Below the pieces are notes generated by a model, which was given only the letters and a program-made list of their open reading frames with translations, had not been told where the DNA came from and ran no database searches. A program made the translations under genes and the position numbers. From assembly GCA_038323835.1 (NCBI GenBank), contig JBBQHI010000010.1, forward strand, positions 1 through 64,000: a DNA stretch of 64,000 bases. The letters are read 5' to 3'. Shown piece after piece: positions 58,607 to 64,000 of this stretch. Origin of the DNA: JACVRW01 sp038323835. Its GTDB lineage: Bacteria; Actinomycetota; Thermoleophilia; Solirubrobacterales; Thermoleophilaceae. Each line of letters opens with the position of its first letter. The first letter of the stretch is position 1.

Positions 58607-58615
58607 GTTCCCCGC
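58607..58615 (+). promoter_or_regulatory. GTTCCCCGC element between porG and a USP gene
   Basis: GTTCCCCGC, about 45 bases upstream of the porG start and 50 upstream of the USP start. Also at 49279 and, inverted, at 39532-39540. Confidence 0.35.
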
Positions 58616-58647
58616 CGCGGCGCGTGGCACGACCCGGATAGCGGGGC

Positions 58648-58653
58648 TACGCT
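58648..58653 (+). promoter_or_regulatory. -10 box of the USP gene at 58662
   Basis: TACGCT, eight bases before the TTG at 58662. Confidence 0.45.
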
Positions 58654-58661
58654 CTGCGGCC

Positions 58662-59417
58662 TTGGCCCCGGCATTCGAACGGATCGTGTGTGTCGTCGAC
58701 CCCCTGGCCGGAACGGCCGAGGGGGCGCGCCAGGCGGTGTGGCTGGCGGCCCGGGCCACCGAGCTCACCTTTCTCGCCGTGGTGGAGGGCGGTGATGAGG
58801 GCCGGGCGGGCGCGGCGCTCGACTCGGCCACACGGCTGGCGGCGGACCACGGCCTCGCCGCGGCCGCGCATCGGATCACGAGCCGGAACGCGCCGGAGGA
58901 CGTGATCGACTCGAGCCGGGGGGCCGACCTCCTGGTGGTGGACGCGGGGGCGCGCGATGTGTGGATCGGCGGCTTGGCGTCCGCGGCGGTTCACGCTGCG
59001 CCGCTTCCCGTCCTCGTCGCGCGCGCGGCGCCCGAGGGTCACGACTTTCCCGGCCTCGTTCTCGTGGCCATCGACGGCTCGGCCGAGTCACGGCGCGGCC
59101 TGGCGCTCGGCGGCCGGATCGCGACTGCGCATCCGGCGCGCGTGGCCGTGATACAGGTCGCGGACGGGCGGCTCGAGGGTGCCGGCACGCTCGCGGAGGA
59201 CGGCGCCGCGCTCGCCCGGCTCGGCGTCGAGCCCGCCCTGCTCGAAGCGCACGGCAATCCAGCCGCGGCCATCACAGAGAGCGCCGTGAGGGAGCGCGCG
59301 TCCCTGATCGTGATCGGGAGCCGGGGGCTCGGCCGTGCGCGTGTGCTGGGCAGCGTGGGCGAGCGCGTGGCGCACGAGGCGCCGTGCTCGGTGCTCGTGC
59401 TGCGGGGCGTGTCCTGA
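58662..59417 (+). CDS. Universal stress protein, two domains (first degenerate)
   Basis: 251 residues, shorter than the other tandem USPs. Domain 1 has VVDPLAGTAEGARQA where VGxDGS is expected and lacks the ATP motif. Domain 2 is complete: VLVAIDGSAESRRGLALGG ... GSRGLGRARVLGSVGERVA. TTG start supported by the -10 box spacing. It diverges from the porGAB operon, sharing a 96-base control region. Confidence 0.88.
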   Translation: MAPAFERIVCVVDPLAGTAEGARQAVWLAARATELTFLAVVEGGDEGRAGAALDSATRLAADHGLAAAAHRITSRNAPEDVIDSSRGADLLVVDAGARDVWIGGLASAAVHAAPLPVLVARAAPEGHDFPGLVLVAIDGSAESRRGLALGGRIATAHPARVAVIQVADGRLEGAGTLAEDGAALARLGVEPALLEAHGNPAAAITESAVRERASLIVIGSRGLGRARVLGSVGERVAHEAPCSVLVLRGVS

Positions 59418-59501
59418 GGCCGCCGCTCACGTCGCCACTCAATCCGTAACAATCGACCGTTCGCCGCGAGCATCCAAACCCAGAGACAAAGAGGTGAGTC
59501 A

Positions 59502-59951
59502 GTGGCACCACGCAGCACCAGCAAGAGCAAGGCCGGGGGGAAGGGCAAGACCCGGGCATCGGGTGGGCAGCAGGCGCTCGACCGTCTGAACGAGTCGATC
59601 GAGGCAGCCGAGAAGGCCCTCAAGGACCTGCGCGCCGAGATGAGCCGCGGATCGCGCACACTCCTGAAGGACGTGGACACCACGCTCCGCGACGCGCGCA
59701 AGCACGTGCGCAGCATCGGGCGTGAGGTGGCCAAGGACCTGGAGGACCTCCAGAAGGCGGCCACCGGCAGGGTGGCGAGTGCGCGTGGTACCGCGACGGC
59801 GCGTAAGCCGGCAGCCAAGAAGGCAACCGCCAAGAAGGCGCCCGCGCGCAAGACGACTGCGCGAAAGACAGCCGCGCCGAAAGCGACTGCGCGCAAGACC
59901 TCAACCGCACGTAAGCCGGCCGCGAAGAAGACGACGGCGCGCAAGAAGTAG
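59502..59951 (+). CDS. Histone H1-like DNA-binding protein
   Basis: 149 residues. Helical middle (about 22-88: LDRLNESIEAAEKALKDL, TLRDARKHVRSIGREVAKDL). The C-terminal tail from about 95 is almost only Ala, Lys, Arg, Thr and Pro (RKPAAKKATAKKAPARKT and similar), like the tail of eukaryotic H1 and mycobacterial HupB. It probably compacts DNA. GTG with AGAGGTG upstream. It stands alone between a USP and a glycosyltransferase. Confidence 0.85.
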   Translation: MAPRSTSKSKAGGKGKTRASGGQQALDRLNESIEAAEKALKDLRAEMSRGSRTLLKDVDTTLRDARKHVRSIGREVAKDLEDLQKAATGRVASARGTATARKPAAKKATAKKAPARKTTARKTAAPKATARKTSTARKPAAKKTTARKK

Positions 59952-60060
59952 AGCGTCCACCGGGCCCCACCAGGGGGGTGTCGATCCGTAGTCGCCCCGG
60001 ACAACGGCGCGTGGTCTGCGCCGTGGCGCCGGGCCGCGTCTTCCGACAAGCTTTGCGGTC

Positions 60061-61539
60061 GTGTCGTCCCCGACGACCATCCCGGCCGCTGAGTTGACTC
60101 ACGTCCCGATGACCTCTCTTCCCTGGGAGCGGTTGTCGGACGTCCTGTCAGCCCCTCAGACCGTGGAGCTCCGGGGCACCGTCGAGCGCGCCCGCAGCGT
60201 CCTCGCCGGGCGCGTGGTGTGGAACGTGAGCTCCACCGCCCGGGGTGGCGGCGTGGCCGAGATGCTCCAATCGCTGATCGCCTACTCGCGCGGGGCGGGC
60301 ACGGACGCGCGCTGGGTGGTGATCGAGGGCAACCCGGAGTTCTTCACCATCACGAAGCGGTTGCACAACCGGCTGCATGGCGCGGAGGGCGATGGTGGGC
60401 CCCTGGGGGACGAGGAGCGGATGGTCTACGAGGCCGTCACGGCCGGCAATGCGCGGGCGTTGGAGGATCTCGTCCAGCCCGGAGACATAGCGATCCTCCA
60501 CGACCCCCAGACCGCCGGCCTCGCCGGTCCGCTGGCGGATAGGGGAGTTCGCGTGATCTGGCGCTGCCACGTGGGTGTTGACGTTGCGAACGAAAGGGCG
60601 CACGAGGCCTGGCGATTCCTGCTGCCCTACGTACGGCATGCCGCGAGGTTCGTGTTCTCGCGCGTCTCGTTCGCGTGGGACGACCTCGACCGTGACCAGG
60701 TGGTGGTGATCCCTCCGTCGATCGACGCCTTCTCGCCGAAGAACCAGGACCTCGACGCGTCCACCGTGGGCGCGATCCTCCGCTGCGCGGGCATCGAGGC
60801 GGGAGGGTGCGACTCCTCGGGCTCCGTGTTCCTGCGCCAGGACGGCACGCCCGGAAGGGTGGACCGGCTCGCCGACATGGGCGGGTCCGCCCCTATCGAC
60901 GAGTCCGTTCCCGTCGTGGTGCAGGTGTCGCGCTGGGATCGGCTCAAGGACCCCGCCGGTGTGCTCGACGGGTTCGTGCGGGGCATCGCGCTGCGGACGA
61001 ACGCCCATCTCCTCATCGCCGGCCCGGCGGTCGCGGCGGTCACGGACGATCCCGAGGGGCTTGATGTGTTCGAGGACATCCTCGCGCGCCGCGCCGAGCT
61101 TCCCGAGGACGTGCGTGCCCGCGTGCACCTCGTGTCCCTTCCGATGGACGACCCCGCGGAGAATGCGGCGATGGTCAACGCCCTCCAGCGCCGGGCCACG
61201 GTTGTCGTGCAGAAGAGCCTCGCGGAGGGGTTCGGGCTCACCGTGGCCGAGGCCATGTGGAAGGGCCGTCCCGTGGTGGCCAGCAGGGTGGGCGGCATCC
61301 AGGACCAGATCCGCGATGGAGACACCGGCGTTCTGGTGGACCCGCTCGACATCGAGGGCTTCGCCGACGCGGTGGTGTCCCTGCTCGAGCATCCGGCCGA
61401 GGCCGCTGAGATGGGAGCGGCCGCCAGGAACGAGATCAGGGACCTGTTCCTTGGCGCGCGCCACCTCAAGCAGTACGTGGACCTGTGCGAAGAGGTGCTC
61501 GCGGAGGCGCCCGCCCAGCCGGAACCCCTCACCGCCTAG
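60061..61539 (+). CDS. GT4 glycosyltransferase, trehalose synthase (TreT)-like
   Basis: 492 residues. N-terminal VVWNVSSTARGGGVAEMLQSL and the C-terminal GT-B donor site VQKSLAEGFGLTVAEAMWKGRPVVAS, the EX7E motif. VQVSRWDRLKDPAGVLDGF separates them. It closely resembles trehalose glycosyltransferring synthases that join NDP-glucose and glucose. Trehalose would suit a stress island; the acceptor is inferred. GTG start after CAAGCTT. Confidence 0.87.
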   Translation: MSSPTTIPAAELTHVPMTSLPWERLSDVLSAPQTVELRGTVERARSVLAGRVVWNVSSTARGGGVAEMLQSLIAYSRGAGTDARWVVIEGNPEFFTITKRLHNRLHGAEGDGGPLGDEERMVYEAVTAGNARALEDLVQPGDIAILHDPQTAGLAGPLADRGVRVIWRCHVGVDVANERAHEAWRFLLPYVRHAARFVFSRVSFAWDDLDRDQVVVIPPSIDAFSPKNQDLDASTVGAILRCAGIEAGGCDSSGSVFLRQDGTPGRVDRLADMGGSAPIDESVPVVVQVSRWDRLKDPAGVLDGFVRGIALRTNAHLLIAGPAVAAVTDDPEGLDVFEDILARRAELPEDVRARVHLVSLPMDDPAENAAMVNALQRRATVVVQKSLAEGFGLTVAEAMWKGRPVVASRVGGIQDQIRDGDTGVLVDPLDIEGFADAVVSLLEHPAEAAEMGAAARNEIRDLFLGARHLKQYVDLCEEVLAEAPAQPEPLTA

Positions 61540-61562
61540 CTAAGCGCAGGTCTCGCGCGCCG

Positions 61563-62186
61563 ATGATGGGGAGGCACGGCCACGGGCAGGAGGTCACGCT
61601 CAGGTCAGGGCACCGAGTGCTGATCCGGCCGATTCGCCCCAGCGACAAGAAGCGCCTGCTCGAAGCCTTCCACCGGATGAGCCCGGAGTCGCGCTATCGC
61701 CGCTTCTTCTCGTCGATCGCCGAGCTAGGAGCGGGACAGCTGCGCTACCTGACCGAGGTGGACCACCACACGCACGAGGCCCTCGCCGCGCTGGACGCGA
61801 CCGACGGGGAGCCCCTCGGCGTGGCCCGCTTCATTCGCGGAAGGGACGATCCACGGGTGGCCGAGGTGGCCGTCGCGGTGGTGGACGAGTGGCAGGGGCG
61901 CGGACTCGGCACGGAGCTGCTTCGGCAACTCACCGCGCGGGCGCGCGCGGAGGGGGTCGCGCACTTCAGCGCCTTTGTGCTCGAGGAGAACCGGCTGATG
62001 CTCGAGCTTCTCGACGAACTCGGCGATGCGCGCGTCGTGAGCCGCGACGGGGGAGTGGTGGAGGTCCTCACCGACGTGCCCCCCGACGGTGCCCCGCCCG
62101 CGATTGGTGGCGCCGTCCGCGCGGTGGCTCGGGGCGAGGTCTCGGTGGACCCCAGGCACCCGACGAGCCGGGGGGAACGTGCCTAA
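61563..62186 (+). CDS. GNAT family N-acetyltransferase
   Basis: 207 residues. VLIRPIRPSDKKRLLEAFHRMSPESRYRRFF, then VAVAVVDEWQGRGLGTELLRQL (acetyl-CoA loop QGRGLG). It resembles the GNAT domain of PatZ proteins, so protein acetylation is one possibility. ATG 61563 or 61566 starts it, 24 bases after the glycosyltransferase. Confidence 0.83.
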   Translation: MMGRHGHGQEVTLRSGHRVLIRPIRPSDKKRLLEAFHRMSPESRYRRFFSSIAELGAGQLRYLTEVDHHTHEALAALDATDGEPLGVARFIRGRDDPRVAEVAVAVVDEWQGRGLGTELLRQLTARARAEGVAHFSAFVLEENRLMLELLDELGDARVVSRDGGVVEVLTDVPPDGAPPAIGGAVRAVARGEVSVDPRHPTSRGERA

Positions 62187-62211
62187 CCCGGCGGGGAAGC
62201 CCGGGGGGACC

Positions 62212-62457
62212 TCACGCGGTGACCGGGATGTCGTCGCCCACCGCGCGCAGCTGCATCTCCCACAGCTCGCCCGGCGTGAAGAGCTCTTGGTTGAGCGTGT
62301 AGCAGTCCTCCAGGTGGACGCACGGACCCTCGTCGAGTCCGAGCGTTCCCGCCACCCGGAACAGCCGCAGTCCGTCGGTCAGGTAGAGGTCGTGACCGCT
62401 ACTCGCCGTACGGATGTAATGGAGCCATTCGGGGACTCGCGACACGCCGATCAGCAT
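62212..62457 (-). CDS. Conserved-looking small protein of unknown function
   Basis: 81 residues. MLIGVSRVPEWLHYIRTASS, LRLFRVAGTLGLDEGPC, then YTLNQELFTPGELWEMQLRA. Two Cys (CVHLEDC) are six residues apart. No family recognised. ATG six bases after TACGTT, a strong sign that it is a real gene. Confidence 0.7.
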   Translation of the reverse strand: MLIGVSRVPEWLHYIRTASSGHDLYLTDGLRLFRVAGTLGLDEGPCVHLEDCYTLNQELFTPGELWEMQLRAVGDDIPVTA

Positions 62458-62463
62458 GCAGTG

Positions 62464-62469
62464 AACGTA
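62464..62469 (-). promoter_or_regulatory. -10 box of the small gene at 62457
   Basis: TACGTT on the minus strand, six bases before the ATG. Confidence 0.5.
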
Positions 62470-62526
62470 CCGCTCCGGCCGTGCTCGCCATATCCCCCGA
62501 AGGGACCGACCGGACCGCGGAAATCC

Positions 62527-62548
62527 CCGTAAGGCAAAGGGCTTACGG
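62527..62548. promoter_or_regulatory. Inverted repeat CCGTAAG-N8-CTTACGG
   Basis: A perfect 7-bp dyad in the divergent control region, about 50 bases before the aldo/keto reductase -10 box. It is operator-like; the binding protein is unknown. Confidence 0.35.
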
Positions 62549-62581
62549 CTTCGATCGCACTGGCTATTTCGGGGGAGTCCC

Positions 62582-62587
62582 TAGGCT
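62582..62587 (+). promoter_or_regulatory. -10 box of the aldo/keto reductase remnant
   Basis: TAGGCT, six bases before the ATG at 62594. Confidence 0.45.
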
Positions 62588-62593
62588 CGTCGC

Positions 62594-63240
62594 ATGAGGG
62601 AACGGCCACTCGCGCCCGGCGTCGACGTGCCTGTGGTGGGCCTCGGCACCTGGGCCGTGTTCGACCTCCCGCCCGGCCGCCAGGGAGAGGCCGACGCCGT
62701 GGTGAAGACCGTGCTCGATGGCGGCGCCCGCGTGATGGACTCCTCGCCGATGTACGGCCGCGCCGAGGCGGTCCTCGCCGCCACGCTGGGCCCGCGGCGA
62801 GGCGATGCCTTCGTGGCCACGAAGATCTGGACGCCGTCCGTGCCGGAGGGGCGCTCGCAGTTCGCCCGCCAGCTCGAGTGGTACGGCGGGCGGGTGGATC
62901 TCGAGCAGGTGCACAACCTCGTGAACTGGGACGGTCAGCTCTCGTGGATGGAGGAGGAGCGCGATCGCGGCCGGATCGGCCTCCTCGGCGCGACCCACTA
63001 CAGCCCCTCCGCCTTCGGCGAGCCGGCCCGGAGCCGCAGAAGCTCCGTGCCCTGGGCGTGGAGACCTGGGCCGAGGCCGTGCTCGTCTGGGCGCTCTCCC
63101 ACCCGCGCGTCACGGTCGTGATCCCAGCCACCAGCAGCCCGGAGCACGCGCGGGCGAACGCTCGGGCGGGGGACCATCCCGGCTTCGGTCCCGAAGAGCG
63201 GGCCCGGGTCGAGCGCCTCTGGAGCGAGCGCCGGTCGTAG
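62594..63240 (+). pseudogene. Aldo/keto reductase with internal deletion
   Basis: The first 140 codons are a good AKR: VVGLGTWAVFDL, VMDSSPMYGRAE (catalytic Asp/Tyr), FVATKIWTPS (Lys) and VHNLVNWDGQLSW. At about 63015-63030 the frame jumps to LRALGVETWAEAVLVWALSHPRVTVVIPATSS, the C-terminal part. Roughly 90-110 codons (later barrel strands and part of the NADPH site) are missing and the join is out of frame. Probably non-functional. Confidence 0.75.
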
Positions 63241-63243
63241 GCT
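63238..63243 (+). promoter_or_regulatory. -10 box of the last gene, overlapping a stop codon
   Basis: TAGGCT, six bases before the ATG at 63250. Its TAG is the stop of the reductase remnant. Confidence 0.45.
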
Positions 63244-63249
63244 CCCGCC

Positions 63250-64000
63250 ATGGTCGCCCGCCACGGAATCTTCGTCGCCCCCTTCGAGGAGCTCTCGGAG
63301 CCCGCCCTCGTGGCCGATCTGGCCGGGCGAGCGGAGGAGCGGGGATGGCAGGGGTTCTTCGTCTGGGACCACGTGCAGTACCGCCCTCCCGTGGAGCGCG
63401 TGGCCGACCCGTGGATCACCCTGGCGGCGGTGGCCGTGGCCACGGAGCGCCTGATCATCGGCCCGCTCGTCACGCCCGTCCCGAGGCGGCGGCCGCATCA
63501 GCTCGCCCGTGAGACGGTGACGCTCGACCGGCTGAGCGGCGGCCGCCTCGTGCTCGGCGTGGGCAACGGCAGCGAGCGCACCGGCGAGTTCGATCCCGAC
63601 CGCTTCGGCGAGGAGGGCGATGCTCGCGTGCGGGCGGGCCTGCTCGACGCCGGCCTCGAGCGCCTCGACGCCTACTGGGGCGGCGAGTTCGTGCCCCCTC
63701 CGGTCCAGACGCCCCGCATCCCCGTCTGGGTGGCCGCGCGCTGGCCTCACCGCCGCCCGCTGCGGCGAGCGGCGCGCTGGGACGGCCTCTTCCCCATCGA
63801 CCTTCCCGGCCCGGACGCCCTCGCGGAGCTGAGGGAGGAGACCGAGGCGCTGCGCGGGCCCGGCGCGGGGTCGTTCGAGGTCGTGGTCACCAACCCCCCG
63901 GGCACGGACCCGCAGCCGTGGATCCAGGCCGGCGCCACCTGGTGCCTCAACGGCTTCGGCCCGCAGCCGTCGCGCCGGGAGGTGGAGGACGCGATCGACG
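63250..64000 (+). CDS. LLM-class oxidoreductase, 3' end outside the window
   Basis: 250 codons, open to the window edge. GIFVAPFEELSEPALVADLA, WDHVQYRPPVE, ERLIIGPLVTPVPRRRPHQLA and GGRLVLGVGNGSER match the luciferase-like TIM-barrel family, probably F420- or FMN-dependent. The ATG is six bases after TAGGCT. A paralogue of the gene at 14092-14940, though of another subgroup. Confidence 0.85.
   Translation, partial: MVARHGIFVAPFEELSEPALVADLAGRAEERGWQGFFVWDHVQYRPPVERVADPWITLAAVAVATERLIIGPLVTPVPRRRPHQLARETVTLDRLSGGRLVLGVGNGSERTGEFDPDRFGEEGDARVRAGLLDAGLERLDAYWGGEFVPPPVQTPRIPVWVAARWPHRRPLRRAARWDGLFPIDLPGPDALAELREETEALRGPGAGSFEVVVTNPPGTDPQPWIQAGATWCLNGFGPQPSRREVEDAID

Noticed and set aside
1..64000. 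CRISPR array, prophage, toxin-antitoxin or other defence island
   Set aside because: No regular repeats with spacers, no phage structural genes, no recognisable toxin or defence domains in any plausible gene.

Overview
The window is very GC-rich DNA from an actinobacterium, most likely of the class Thermoleophilia (Solirubrobacterales-like). The main evidence is two exported proteins of a type I know from that group (an ANVVSSSALFLALGG-like or SPAVALAFLALFAAFTGG-like leader, then LPKNSVG / KITGKQIKDGSITGKDIK repeats and short collagen-like GXY tracts). NucS, F420/LLM-type oxidoreductases, a DosS-like kinase and frequent GTG/TTG starts agree with this. The taxonomic call is inference; no rRNA is present. 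One tRNA gene, tRNA-Ser(CGA), is at 25091-25179.

Layout. 1-5 kb: a transposase tail cut by the window edge, an MFS/MerR operon, and a TetR/Baeyer-Villiger-type monooxygenase operon behind a textbook promoter with two palindromic operators. 5-12 kb: FUSC membrane protein with a 22-codon upstream ORF, Fpg-type glycosylase, aldolase/sugar kinase pair, Tat-exported amine oxidase, YceH, NUDIX. 12-20 kb: MsrA, P450, LLM oxidoreductase, PPK2, NucS mismatch endonuclease, exported collagen-like protein, acyltransferase, CsbD behind a sigma-B-type promoter, AI-2E-type permease. 20-30 kb: response regulator coupled to a 31-residue membrane protein, stress protein, subtilase, epimerase, TadA, exported protein, tRNA, a two-gene membrane operon, a Kup remnant, ArsR/AHSA1, hydrolase, flavoprotein.

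30.5-62 kb is a dense stress/low-oxygen energy island. It has six intact universal stress proteins and one 5'-truncated one (an eighth lies at 20.6 kb), and two CBS proteins. Energy genes are phosphoketolase and acetate kinase, GAPDH, a 2-oxoacid:ferredoxin oxidoreductase operon (porG-porA-porB) with a GltD-like/ferredoxin fusion, and a PfkB kinase. Others are a HemG-like flavodoxin, a ZIP transporter, three sulfide:quinone-reductase-like flavoproteins, a NarL-type regulator, a DosS-like GAF-GAF histidine kinase, a PatZ-type lysine acetyltransferase and a histone-H1-like protein. The content recalls the mycobacterial DosR and streptomycete OsdR regulons: phosphoketolase to acetyl phosphate to ATP, and ferredoxin-linked 2-oxoacid oxidation, next to dormancy-type stress proteins. 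That this is one regulon is inference.

Two window-wide patterns stand out. At 26 start codons (two more are weaker) a TANNNT -10 box lies 5-10 bases upstream and usually no Shine-Dalgarno is seen, so leaderless transcription seems to be the default for first genes here. Second, six convergent gene pairs overlap by exactly 4 bases, five by sharing CTAG. Several genes are decayed: Kup, a USP, a hydrogenase-type iron-sulfur subunit, one flavoprotein (a single in-frame TAG) and an aldo/keto reductase. I saw no CRISPR array, prophage or recognisable defence system.
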